Below the pieces are notes generated by a model. The model was not told the origin of the DNA, did not search any database, and saw nothing but the letters and a program-made list of their open reading frames with translations. A DNA stretch of 64,000 bases, taken from positions 930,001 through 994,000 of the forward strand of contig CAVQCJ010000002.1 of assembly GCA_963711005.1 (NCBI GenBank), in the 5' to 3' direction. Position 1 is the first letter of the stretch. Each line of letters begins with the position of its first letter. This document shows positions 16,917-24,795 of the stretch, in pieces. Source of the DNA: CAVQCJ01 sp963711005. Its GTDB lineage: Bacteria; Actinomycetota; Actinomycetes; Prado026. The position numbers and the translations under genes are program-made.

Positions 16917-17479
16917 CTGCCCAGACAGACCTGGCAGCCCGTTCCTCCCGAGCCAAGCCAGGTTGGACTCGGCCAAAGGCCTCGGGAGTCAGCCCCAGCG
17001 GATCAACCGGCAGAGGGGCACGGACTCTGGAACTGGCTCATGTATACAGGTCCAGCCGATCACTTGTACCCGCGGCTAGCGCCGCCTTGACCGCCGCTGC
17101 GTCCATGCGATCGTCAAACGTCCGGGGTGCGGCGTAGCGGCCCATCCGCCGACTGGTGCCGGTCAGCAGCAGCGGCCCCGCCGCGCGTTCGTCCGGCTAG
17201 CCGAATCCTGGCACTGCTGGCAGGACTCGGACGTGGCGCGGCCAGGAGGACGCCCTGAAAGCCGAAACCCGGGCCCGGCTGGACTATGACGTTGCCGTCA
17301 GCCGCGAAGATATCGACGCAGTCAGCGTCTGGTGCAGTTCGGGTGCTGGCGGAGACGTAGACCTGTCGGCGGCCCGCGAGGGCGCGGCCGGTCGGATCAT
17401 CGGGGACATCGAGGGCGAGGTGGACGCGCCTGGGTCCATGATCTGGGCACGGGAGCCGAGCGCGGAAGGGGACGAACCG
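16917..17479. other. stretch with an unassigned open tail
   Basis: No complete gene is visible from 16917 to about 17230. From 17231 an open plus-strand frame (ALKAETRARLDYDVAVSRED; AREGAAGRIIGDIEGEVD) runs in phase into the VOC gene at 17480. It has coding character but no recognised family, so it is probably the tail of a broken gene or an N-terminal extension. Confidence 0.35.
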
Positions 17480-17845
17480 ATGCCGGCCAAGGTCGGGTAC
17501 CTAGTCATCGACAGCACGGAGCCGGACAAGCTCGCCGCGTTCTGGTGCAACCTGTTGTCTGTATCGGTGGCCGAGACGATCGGGGATGGCGACTTCCTCG
17601 TACTCTCACCGACCCAGGAAGGCCTGACGGTTGGCTTCCAGCGCGTCACGGAGGCCAAGTCGGGCAAGAACCGGCTGCACCTGGATCTGGTCGTCGAGGA
17701 CCTAGACGCGGCAACCGCCGAGGTCGAGTCATTGGGCGGCAGATGGCTGGAGCCGGGCCGGACCCGTGAGCTCGAAGGCTTCACCTGGCGGATCATGGCC
17801 GACCGCGAGGGCAACGAGTTCGACCTGGATGTCCTGCCCGGCTGA
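17480..17845 (+). CDS. VOC family protein
   Basis: A 121-residue single VOC domain: MPAKVGYLVIDSTEPDKLAA, FWCNLLSVSVAETIGDGDFL, HLDLVVEDLDAATAEVESLG and the terminal RIMADREGNEFDLDV, with the metal-ligand histidine and glutamate positions kept. Close relatives are annotated as glyoxalase-like or bleomycin-binding proteins without defined substrate. ATG 17480 begins the family-like sequence, although the frame is open upstream. A GNAT gene follows after 48 bases, so the two may be co-transcribed. Confidence 0.82.
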   Translation: MPAKVGYLVIDSTEPDKLAAFWCNLLSVSVAETIGDGDFLVLSPTQEGLTVGFQRVTEAKSGKNRLHLDLVVEDLDAATAEVESLGGRWLEPGRTRELEGFTWRIMADREGNEFDLDVLPG

Positions 17846-17893
17846 CGAATCGGACTCGCCCCGCGGCAGCCTCGACCGGTAGGAGCATTCGCC

Positions 17894-18478
17894 GTGCCAC
17901 AGCCTAAGCTCGTTAACGTCCCGGTCAGCGACCACGACGAGGTGTATGCCACCCTCGTGTCGGCGTTCGCGCGTGACCCGGTCGAGCGCTGGCTGTACCC
18001 CTCGCCGGAGTCCTACCACCAGCACTTCCCCAGGTTCCTCGCCGCGTTCGGCGGCGAAGCCTTCGTGTCAGGGACCGTCTGGGCCCTGACCGACTTCTCC
18101 GCCGTTGCGCTCTGGCTCCCCCCGGGAGCCGAACCCGACGGGGACGCCATCGCCGGCGTCCTCACCGAAAGCGTGGCGGCCGAGCAGCACCCGGACACCT
18201 TCGCGGTGCTCGACCAGATGGTTGAGGCTCACCCGACCTACCCCCACTGGTACCTGCCATGGCTCGGCGTCGACGAGCATTCCCAGGGATTGGGACGCGG
18301 CGGTCTCTTGCTGTCGGCCTGCCTGGAGATCGTCGACGCGAGTCACCTGCCGGTCTACCTCGAAACCCCGAACCCGCGCACACTGCCGTTCTACCAACGA
18401 CACGGCTTCGAGATCACCGGCACGGCTCAGGCCGGAGCCTGCCCACCGATCAGCCTCATGCTCAGACCCGCCCAATGA
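17894..18478 (+). CDS. GNAT family N-acetyltransferase
   Basis: A 194-residue acetyltransferase. The acetyl-CoA motif region reads LPWLGVDEHSQGLGRGGLLL (near residues 120-139), the C-terminal strand PVYLETPNPRTLPFYQRHGF and EITGTAQAG. The N-terminus (YATLVSAFARDPVERWLYPS) is typical of the FAR-17a-like small-molecule acetyltransferase group. The GTG at 17894 has TAGGAG upstream. Its substrate could be a drug, an amine or a cell-wall precursor; the sequence does not say. Confidence 0.87.
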   Translation: MPQPKLVNVPVSDHDEVYATLVSAFARDPVERWLYPSPESYHQHFPRFLAAFGGEAFVSGTVWALTDFSAVALWLPPGAEPDGDAIAGVLTESVAAEQHPDTFAVLDQMVEAHPTYPHWYLPWLGVDEHSQGLGRGGLLLSACLEIVDASHLPVYLETPNPRTLPFYQRHGFEITGTAQAGACPPISLMLRPAQ

Positions 18479-18562
18479 CCCCCGTGCCCCAGGGCTGGCC
18501 AGCCCCCTATGCCCGAGCCGTCACTCGCAGGGGCGCATATGGTGGAACGGGCAAGGTGGGTA

Positions 18563-18640
18563 TGGCCCTTGGGCTCGCCACTTTGATCATCGCCAGCGTT
18601 GAGTTCGTCGTCTTGGTACTCCTCCTCGGAGCCCTTTGAC
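18563..18640 (+). CDS. possible small membrane peptide
   Basis: An in-frame ATG starts a 25-residue hydrophobic peptide (MALGLATLIIASVEFVVLVL then LLGAL), which could be a single membrane helix. The same frame extends upstream with GAYGGTGKVG, so it may be the tail of a longer, truncated gene. It lies between the GNAT gene and element 11. Low support. Confidence 0.25.
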
Positions 18641-18661
18641 CCTCACCGATTGGGACGTAAC

Positions 18662-18700
18662 GCCGGATGAGTTCAGCCCGGTAACGGCACATAGGTTCGG
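18662..18700 (+). repeat. dispersed array element, copy 11 (long form)
   Basis: GCCGGATGAGTTCAGCCCGG then TAACGGCACATAGGTTCGG. The stop of the next minus-strand gene lies eight bases on (18708). I use number 11 here and leave 10 for the degenerate site suspected near 9400. Confidence 0.7.
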
Positions 18701-18707
18701 CTGCAGG

Positions 18708-20045
18708 TCAGCCGGTGGCGGCGTAGAGGTGCCAGCGGTCGGGGACTCCCTTGAGGTCGTGCTCGCCGACGTCGCTGAAGGTCAGGCCAGAGCCGGCGAC
18801 CAGGTCTTTGACCGTCTGTGAGATGAGAACTTGGGAGGGCTCGGCCAGGGTCGCGATGCGGGCGCCGATGCTGACGGCGATTCCGCCGATCTTCCCGTCG
18901 ATCAGCTCGCACTCGCCGGTGTGGATCCCGGCCCTGACCTCGATGCCCAGGGCGCCGACGCGTTCGCAAATCTCCTGCGCGCAGCGGATGGCTCGGGCCG
19001 GCCCGTCGAAGGTCGCGTAGAACCCGTCGCCGGCAGTGTCGTTCTCCACCCCCCGCCACTGAGCCAGAACCTCACGGACGAGCGCGTGGTGTTGCTCAAC
19101 GAGCTCTTTCCACGCTCGGTCGCCCAGGGCGGCCTGCCGCTGGGTGGACCCGACGATGTCGGTGAACAACGCGGTGGTGAGCACCGAGTCCATGCCGACA
19201 TGCGGGCGAGCGGCGCCAATGAATCTGCGGATGGCCGCATGTATCACCGCGAAGTCATCAAGTTCGAGAGATGGGCCAGGGAACGTGAAGATCTCCGTGC
19301 GCGGAATCTGAGCGGCCATAGATCGAGCGAGCGCGAGGTCGTCCGCAGAATCAGGTGTCACGAGCAGGGTGGGCGCCTGGATCGTGGACAAGATGCCGCG
19401 CACGTCGGTCTCGTTCCAGATCCGGCTGAGCTCTCTTGCAACGTCGGGGGTGCAGGTGCGGAGGCTGACCTTGGTGAGGAAGCTCCGGTACTCATCGGTT
19501 CCCCATACCCCGCCCAAGACGCCAGCGTTCAGCTCGAAGAACTCGCGGGCCCAGCCCGACGTGCCCCAATGCTCCAGAAGTGCCAGATCTCGCTCGACAT
19601 ATTCCGGCCCGACTCCCCACGGGTAGTCGGGCGCCGCTGTCGTCCTTGGGGTGGGGTAGATCCACACCAGCGAATGCACCCGATCCGGGTGCGTAGCGGC
19701 CAGGAGCGCGTTCACTGCACCGGACTCCAGGAACCCGCCAAGAACCACTCGGTCGATTCCCTGAACGTCTAGCACGGCGATCACGTCCTCGACCTGCGTC
19801 TCCAGGTTCCCCGGAGCCACGTTTCGACTGGAAAGGCCGATACCCCGTCTGTCGTAGATGGTCACCCGGGCGAAGCCAGCCAAGCCCTCGTGCCACGCCC
19901 GTTCGGGCGGTGAGTCCCAGAACTGGTCAACGGCAGCCCAGCCCTCCGTCTGCCAGAAGACCTCGATCGGCCCCGTCCCGAAGCTCTGGTAGGCCAGGTA
20001 CGTGCCATCCACTGCACGCACCAACTGCACCTCAGTTCGCCGCAC
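18708..20045 (-). CDS. alpha/beta hydrolase fused to adenylate/guanylate cyclase domain
   Basis: A 445-residue protein. Residues 1-270 form an alpha/beta hydrolase fold (VTIYDRRGIGLSS; VVLGGFLESGAVNALLAATH; LLVTPDSADDLALARSMAAQ). The nucleophile position in GGFLESG is unusual and may be non-catalytic. Residues 285-445 form a class III cyclase domain (TALFTDIVGSTQRQAALGDR; VENDTAGDGFYATFDGPARA; GIEVRAGIHTGECELIDGKI). This architecture is common in actinobacteria as a probable ligand-responsive cyclase. GTG 20045 has GGAGAGAGC upstream. The stop is beside element 11, and IS110 lies just upstream. Confidence 0.85.
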   Translation of the reverse strand: MRRTEVQLVRAVDGTYLAYQSFGTGPIEVFWQTEGWAAVDQFWDSPPERAWHEGLAGFARVTIYDRRGIGLSSRNVAPGNLETQVEDVIAVLDVQGIDRVVLGGFLESGAVNALLAATHPDRVHSLVWIYPTPRTTAAPDYPWGVGPEYVERDLALLEHWGTSGWAREFFELNAGVLGGVWGTDEYRSFLTKVSLRTCTPDVARELSRIWNETDVRGILSTIQAPTLLVTPDSADDLALARSMAAQIPRTEIFTFPGPSLELDDFAVIHAAIRRFIGAARPHVGMDSVLTTALFTDIVGSTQRQAALGDRAWKELVEQHHALVREVLAQWRGVENDTAGDGFYATFDGPARAIRCAQEICERVGALGIEVRAGIHTGECELIDGKIGGIAVSIGARIATLAEPSQVLISQTVKDLVAGSGLTFSDVGEHDLKGVPDRWHLYAATG

Positions 20046-20165
20046 GCTCTCTCCACCTGCAGGAAGCCGACGATCTCCAGCGGCGACGGCAGCCCAGCCA
20101 CTCCTCGCTTCGCCTCTCGGGCACATACTGCCGCGTCAGGGGCGACAGAACGAAGCCTCTGTGTG

Positions 20166-21302
20166 TCAAGCGACGTCGGTTGTAGCCTGCTGGTGGAGCC
20201 CGGGAAGTGACTTATCCGAAGTGTTGGCCATGGGGATCAGGTCAGCCGCGCTGGATCTTGTAGACGCCCCCACTTGTCCTCCCGGGCTCCGCTGTGTGTC
20301 CGCGACGAGGGTTGCGTAGACCAGGTCGGCGAGGTGGCGTTTGAGGGCGCGGCGGGCTTCGCCGTTGGTCTTGCCCTCGGCGATCTTCTTGGCGTAGTAG
20401 TCGCGGCCGGGGCCGGGGTGGCGTTGCTGGGTGATCGCCACGCCGTGCAGGGCGGAGTTCAGCTGTCGGTTCCCGCGTCGGGACAGCCGGTGTCGCTGGA
20501 TCTGCCCGGAGGAGGCTTCGATGGGGGCGACGCCGGCGTAGGAGGCGTAGTGGGCCCGGTCGGTGAAGCGGGTGATCGGGCCGGTGTGGCCCAAGATCCG
20601 GGCCGCGGTGATCACCCCGATGCCCTGGATCTGAGTCAACGTGGTGCCACTGGCGGTCACCGCATCGGTGATGCGCTGGTGGTTGGCGGCCAGCTTGGCG
20701 TCCAGGCCCTTGACGTCGTCGAGCAGGTCGCGGGCCAGGTCCTTGCGGATCACGTCCACGTCGGTGGTGGGTCGGATCCGGCGCAGCAACGCAGTCGCGG
20801 TCGATGCGGAGAGTCGTGTGTCCGCACCGCCTTCGACGAGCTCGGCGAGCAGACCGTGCAGGCGGGTCACGGCCTGGGTGCGGGCCGCGGTCAGCTGGTG
20901 GCGGCGGTCCCACAACAGGCGCATTCCACGCGACGGGTCCTCGACCTGCACCCGGGCCAGGGTCGGGTGGTGCAACGCGGCCAGGGCGACCGCGGTCGCA
21001 TCATGGGCATCGGTCTTACGACCCGAGCGGCCCGATAGGACCCGGACCCGGGTCGACAGCGACGGCGGAACGTCCCGCACCTGCTCGCCGCGGGCCACCA
21101 GCTGCTGGGCCAACAACCGGCCGACCCCGGCCGCGCCCTCCACCGCCCAGACCCGATCCGGCCACCGAGCTGCGAAGGCGAGCAGCCGATCGACTTGGCG
21201 GCGGCTGGAGGTCACCCGAACCGAGGTGACGACCGTTCCGTCCGCGTTGATCGCCACCGCCGTGTGTGACCCCTTGTGCGGGTCGATCCCGATGATCTGC
21301 AC
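20166..21302 (-). mobile_element. IS110 family transposase
   Basis: A complete 378-residue IS110 transposase. The N-terminal DEDD domain has IIGIDPHKGSHTAVAINADG, WAVEGAAG and GRKTDAHDATAVALAALHH. The C-terminal transposase_20 domain carries the catalytic-serine region (GVAPIEASSGQIQRHRLSRR then GNRQLNSALHGVA). IS110 elements have no terminal inverted repeats and move through a circular form guided by a bridge RNA, so I cannot fix the ends. The 200-base stretch upstream of the ATG (21303-21506) is the probable IS flank carrying that RNA. It sits inside the repeat array. Confidence 0.92.
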
Positions 21303-21506
21303 TGACTGCTCCTACCGCTGGATCCAATGGGGAACCCGCAGCAGACAGTCCCGGTGGGAGTGGCCAAGCCTCTGTTGAGTCATGCCGCGGTCGACACCGC
21401 CGGGCGACAGTTCGTTCACAGGCCAGCAAGGCAGGCACTTCGCGAGTCAACCCAGCGACGCCACGGACGCTACGACCACACAAGCCCAACGCCCACCGCA
21501 GTCCAC

Positions 21507-21525
21507 CACCGGGCACTTCTGTGCA
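21507..21525 (+). repeat. dispersed array element, copy 12
   Basis: CACCGGGCACTTCTGTGCA. It ends just before the stop (21527) of the minus-strand gene to its right. Confidence 0.5.
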
Positions 21526-21526
21526 T

Positions 21527-21886
21527 TCAGGAACTGGGCTCCGCGATCTGCAGTAGGAACGCATCGAGGACCGCCGGCGCTGTGTCGAGCTGACAGAGGT
21601 CTCCGGCGACGGCGGGCGTCGCATTGAGTCCTCCGCCCGAGCCCAGCCGAAAGATCACGATTGGCTGTCCGTCTCGAACCCGGTACTCGGCTTGGACGGA
21701 CCTTCCGGAGTCGGCCCGGCTCGTCAGGTCGAGGATATCCAGCCGCCACGGATGAATCGCAATGGACGACTCCCATCGAGGTCTGGCGCTGTCCAAGAGC
21801 ATCAGGTAGGCGCGACCGGCGTCGGTCGTGGCCGCCTCCGTGAACCTTGCGATCGCGTCGTCCCACGTCACGACAGCTTCGTCCAT
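21527..21886 (-). CDS. hypothetical protein
   Basis: A 119-residue protein, MDEAVVTWDDAIARFTEAAT, SIAIHPWRLDILDLTSRADS and QPIVIFRLGSGGGLN, probably cytoplasmic, with no family I recognise. ATG 21886 lies 12 bases inside element 13, and the stop abuts element 12. This is a clean example of one gene held between two elements. Confidence 0.6.
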   Translation of the reverse strand: MDEAVVTWDDAIARFTEAATTDAGRAYLMLLDSARPRWESSIAIHPWRLDILDLTSRADSGRSVQAEYRVRDGQPIVIFRLGSGGGLNATPAVAGDLCQLDTAPAVLDAFLLQIAEPSS

Positions 21887-21898
21887 GGGGCAGATCCT

Positions 21899-21937
21899 GC
21901 CGGATCGGAACAGCACCAGAACGGCACCTATGTGCGG
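21899..21937 (+). repeat. dispersed array element, copy 13 (long form)
   Basis: GCCGGATCGGAACAGCACCA then GAACGGCACCTATGTGCGG. Confidence 0.7.
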
Positions 21938-21956
21938 GTCCGCCTGATCGCCTGTT

Positions 21957-22349
21957 CTATGGGATCAGCGGCCAGCCTGGGGGACACTGCGCGGCGGGGT
22001 TTGTGCGCCGCTGATTCGCCAGCCACGCCTTGGTGCAGCCCACCGTCTTGGTCCAGTGCAGTCCGGTCAGCGAGCAGGGTTGCCCGACCACGCAGGTCCC
22101 GGGCGGGGCCTTACTCGCCTTGGTCGCCGTGTGAGGGACCGCGGGCTTGACGACAGTGTGCGTCGGCCTGGGCGTGGAGATGACCTTGGGGATCGGCCGC
22201 GGAGTCGCGGTGAGCTTGGTCCCCAAGACCGCGACCGTGGGGCGGGGGCTCGCGGCGGTCGCGGTCGTGTGTGCCTGCCCGGCCGGGGAGGACGGCGCAG
22301 AGCAGGCAACAAGCAGGCTCGCGGCAGCGATCAGGTTCAGCAGCTTCAT
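21957..22349 (-). CDS. small lipoprotein with proline/threonine-rich linker
   Basis: A 130-residue secreted protein. The signal peptide MKLLNLIAAASLLVACS has a lipobox with the cysteine at residue 16. A low-complexity TPRP/VKPAV linker spans residues 25-85 and would cross the wall. A short C-terminal region has paired cysteines (GTCVVGQPCSLTGLHWTKTV then GCTKAWLANQ). Function unknown. It lies between elements 13 and 14, with its stop 20 bases from element 13. Confidence 0.7.
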   Translation of the reverse strand: MKLLNLIAAASLLVACSAPSSPAGQAHTTATAASPRPTVAVLGTKLTATPRPIPKVISTPRPTHTVVKPAVPHTATKASKAPPGTCVVGQPCSLTGLHWTKTVGCTKAWLANQRRTNPAAQCPPGWPLIP

Positions 22350-22485
22350 CGTTTCCCTCGTACGGCGACGCTAGCGACGCGCGTGGACCCCGTCCAGGGA
22401 CGGGCCCTCACGCCGCCCGGCATAGTCGCGCTTCCTCACTCCCTGTGCCTGGGGAGTCACAGCCAAACGGCGGTGAAGCGATCGA

Positions 22486-22523
22486 GCCGGATCGGATCAG
22501 CCCTGTAACGGCACATCGGTGCG
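22486..22523 (+). repeat. dispersed array element, copy 14 (long form, near consensus)
   Basis: GCCGGATCGGATCAGCCCTG then TAACGGCACATCGGTGCG. Confidence 0.8.
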
Positions 22524-22552
22524 CGTGCGCCCAGGGTGGGATTTGGCGGCGC

Positions 22553-22954
22553 ATGATGGATCGCGTGGAAGACCTGCGCGAGGTCTGGGCTGGCCAAGCC
22601 GATGACGTGAGCTGGAAGGTTTTGGCTGGTCGTGGCGACCGCGGTGAGATGTTCTCTTTCGTCCAGCGGCAGCGGGGCTCGTCCACAGCCACGTCCGGGA
22701 TGGGCGGCCCCGCGCTCTACCCAGGCCAGAAGGTCAACTCGTGGGTCGGTCGGGCCACAGGTCTTCCGGGATTCATCCTTGTCCGAACCGCGCCGGAGGT
22801 TCGGCGAGTGCGGGTGGTATTCGCTCGGGGCGGCCCGATGGGTTTGCAGCTATCGCCGGTGATCGATGAGTTCGGACTCCGATTCGCCGCGTCTCCGTTG
22901 CCCGACGACGACCACATCGTCGACCTACAGCTCGACGTGGACGCCAGCCCATAG
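22553..22954 (+). CDS. hypothetical protein
   Basis: A 133-residue protein starting MMDRVEDLREVWAGQADDVS, with a mostly beta pattern (VLAGRGDRGEMFSFVQRQRG; GFILVRTAPEVRRVRVVFAR; HIVDLQLDVD). No family recognised. ATG 22553 lies 30 bases after element 14, and the stop lies at the left edge of element 15. It is one of the plus-strand genes of the array. Confidence 0.6.
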   Translation: MMDRVEDLREVWAGQADDVSWKVLAGRGDRGEMFSFVQRQRGSSTATSGMGGPALYPGQKVNSWVGRATGLPGFILVRTAPEVRRVRVVFARGGPMGLQLSPVIDEFGLRFAASPLPDDDHIVDLQLDVDASP

Positions 22955-22956
22955 CG

Positions 22957-22990
22957 TCCGGTTCCGAACCGAACGGCACGTAGGTGTTCT
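22957..22990 (+). repeat. dispersed array element, copy 15
   Basis: CCGGTTCCGAACCGAACGGC then ACGTAGGTGTTCTG. It is divergent at the right. Confidence 0.55.
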
Positions 22991-23016
22991 GCCCCGACAG
23001 GTTGGGGACGTTGCGG

Positions 23017-23391
23017 TCACTCGTGGGCTAGGTCTCGGGGCAGGTTGTCTGCTGCACACGCGATGGCATCGACTAAGCGGTCGGTGTCGAGTAGGACCGG
23101 GACCGGCTCACCAGCCTCGTAAGGACGGGCGCTGATCGTCCATCGGCCACCGCCAGGCCGAACCTCGATGCACGGACAGTCATTCGTCTGGGGCCACCTA
23201 GAGCAGCTGAAGCAGAGCCGCGCCATGCTCTGAAACGGGATCAGCCTGCTCAGGCGAGGGTGCGACGCGGCGGCCAGAGCAACCTGCAACAAGGCGACGT
23301 CGGCCCAATCCGACCCATCGCGCAGGCCAGCCAGCAACCCCCGCCATTCCTCATCCGGGGTCCGCTCAGGCTGTCCGGCGGTCCCCGTCAT
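23017..23391 (-). CDS. hypothetical protein with cysteine pair
   Basis: A 124-residue protein beginning MTGTAGQPERTPDEEWRGLL. A helical half (WADVALLQVALAAASHPRLS) is followed by a strand-rich half with CFSCSRWPQTNDCPC, suggesting a metal site, then VLLDTDRLVDAIACAADNLP. I recognise no family with confidence. The frame stays open upstream through element 16 and beyond, but the ATG at 23391 begins the coherent sequence. The stop lies 27 bases from element 15. Confidence 0.6.
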   Translation of the reverse strand: MTGTAGQPERTPDEEWRGLLAGLRDGSDWADVALLQVALAAASHPRLSRLIPFQSMARLCFSCSRWPQTNDCPCIEVRPGGGRWTISARPYEAGEPVPVLLDTDRLVDAIACAADNLPRDLAHE

Positions 23392-23450
23392 CCGAGCATG
23401 ATCGCACCTGGAGAGGCGCACGGAATGCTGGATCGGACGCCTGGCAGGGC

Positions 23451-23475
23451 GAACAGAACCGGGCACATCGGTGCG
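23451..23475 (+). repeat. dispersed array element, copy 16
   Basis: GAACAGAACCGGGCACATCG followed by GTGCG. The right core is intact. Confidence 0.65.
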
Positions 23476-23526
23476 CGCGGGACGCGCATATCGATCTCGC
23501 AAGTCGCCGAGGTCCCCGCAACGGCG

Positions 23527-23556
23527 GAAGGCCCGTCCCCCAATGGGGCGGGCCTC
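23527..23556 (+). terminator. GC-rich hairpin terminator
   Basis: GGCCCGTCCCC pairs with GGGGCGGGCC around a CAAT loop, with one bulged T. Only a few T follow. It lies in the gene-free unit between elements 16 and 17. Confidence 0.5.
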
Positions 23557-23762
23557 CGTCATTCCGTCGGGCGTTCGTTCATGGCCACCGCGTCGATGCA
23601 AGTTGCGGTGCATCCAGACGGCCCAACACGGACCCGACAGGCCTTTCCGCGCCTCCCGGTAACCGCAACCTCAGTGTCCAGCAAGTTCCGTGGCCGGGTT
23701 AGGGCCGAAGGTCCTCTGCTCGGGAGCCTGGCAGTGCCAGGCCGGCCTGACCGTGACGCGCC

Positions 23763-23783
23763 CACGAACGGCACGTCGGTGCG
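23763..23783 (+). repeat. dispersed array element, copy 17 (right border)
   Basis: CACGAACGGCACGTCGGTGC followed by G. It is the last copy seen; the NifX-like gene to its right ends 19 bases away. Confidence 0.7.
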
Positions 23784-23801
23784 GTCAACGTTGATCGGCA
23801 G

Positions 23802-24137
23802 TCACGCCACTCCCTGCGCGGCCGCGAGGACTGCCACCCTCGCATCCCCGTCCGCTCCTAGCGAGAAGTTGATTCCCATGGTGGTGAGCATGCGGGTCAT
23901 ACCCGGGCCCATGTGCTCAGCAACGACGACGTCAACATGGTGATCGGTCAGGAACCGTGCCACACGGGCGTGATGTGCACCCTCGGTCCCTTCGTCGTGT
24001 AGGACGTCCCAGCCCACCTCGTACTCCCGCCAGTCGGTCACATCCCCACCGGAGGCAGTCGCCACGGCCACCCGCTGTGCCCGGCCCCAACCCGGGGCGA
24101 TCAGCCCGGCACGGTCCACCGGAATACACACGATCAT
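23802..24137 (-). CDS. NifX/NifB-type dinitrogenase iron-molybdenum cofactor family protein
   Basis: A 111-residue protein with the fold of the NifX / NifB C-terminal family: MIVCIPVDRAGLIAPGWGRA at the N-terminus, EVGWDVLHDEGTEGAHHARV in the middle and VDVVVAEHMGPGMTRMLTTM, the typical glycine/methionine loop. Members bind Fe-S or FeMo precursor clusters, but many stand-alone actinobacterial copies have no link with nitrogen fixation and no nif gene occurs here. It is the last gene unit before the recombinase remnant. Confidence 0.8.
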   Translation of the reverse strand: MIVCIPVDRAGLIAPGWGRAQRVAVATASGGDVTDWREYEVGWDVLHDEGTEGAHHARVARFLTDHHVDVVVAEHMGPGMTRMLTTMGINFSLGADGDARVAVLAAAQGVA

Positions 24138-24795
24138 GACCAGTCCCTTCGGTTCACCGGGTCTACCGAGCCGAACCTAATGCCGGTTCTGGTGCTGTGG
24201 ACAACTTCGGATCCTGAGGTCCTGGTCATCCTCCGGGGAGGTCCGCCAGGTCCGATCAGTCCACCGTCCCGGATCGTGCACCGCCTAGCCGTGAAAGCCG
24301 CATCGACCACGCGGTCTGCTGCCACCCCCTGCGCCACTCCTCCATCACCGCCGCCCTGGACGCCGGTGTCCCGCTCCGGGACGTCCAGATCGCGGCCCGG
24401 CACCCCGACCCACGCGCATGTGCGGCTCGGGTGGCCCGTGCGGGAGCGCAAGTCGCCCACGATCCTGGCTGCCGCGCTCTGGAGCCGTCCACGGAAGAGA
24501 GCACGGACGCCGGGTCCTCGCCGACGATGCCGTCGCCGCGGTTGTTCTGTAGCTCACCGGTGAGCGGACCGCGGACGCGCTCGGCGACCGGTCGTGACCG
24601 CCGCGGCGGTGACCCGGCTACGAGGTCACCGCCGAGATCGCGACCAGTTACGCCTGCGAGCTCGCGGAGTCATGAGCTTTCCCTCACCCTGTTGGGACGT
24701 GCTGAGAGCGTGGCCCTTCGTGCAGATGCCTAAGGAAGGGTCTGGTGCCGGACCAGAGCCCCTGGGCCGATCATCAGTACCCGCCTTGATGGGCA
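24138..24795. other. gene-free stretch with recombinase debris
   Basis: It contains the tyrosine recombinase remnant described separately. Beyond 24490 there are only scattered short frames, one ending PGYEVTAEIATSYACELAES near 24614-24675, which cannot be assigned. Confidence 0.45.
24296..24490 (+). pseudogene. tyrosine recombinase (integrase) C-terminal remnant
   Basis: A plus-strand frame reads HPLRHSSITAALDAGVPLRD then VQIAARHPDPRA, the H-x-x-R-H box and following helix of actinobacterial tyrosine recombinases. After a frame change near 24417 the next frame continues VRERKSPTILAAALWS, where the family has the catalytic tyrosine region and a C-terminal helix; the tyrosine itself is lost. 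The N-terminal two thirds are absent. It lies about 500 bases beyond the last array element and is the only recombinase trace near the array. Confidence 0.6.

Noticed and set aside
16917..17479. A complete gene upstream of the VOC gene
   Set aside because: The frame is open from about 17231, but there is no start codon with a ribosome site and no recognisable family.
7776..23783. Canonical integron attC sites or an intI gene
   Set aside because: The elements lack the paired RYYYAAC and GTTRRRY boxes and the long imperfect palindrome of attC, and no complete tyrosine recombinase is present. I describe a cassette-like array only.
7776..23783. CRISPR array
   Set aside because: The repeats are 300 to 3,000 bases apart with genes between them, vary in sequence and have no uniform spacers or cas genes.
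23802..24137. Nitrogen fixation locus
   Set aside because: A single NifX-like protein with no nif, fdx or Mo-transport genes; such orphans are common outside diazotrophs.
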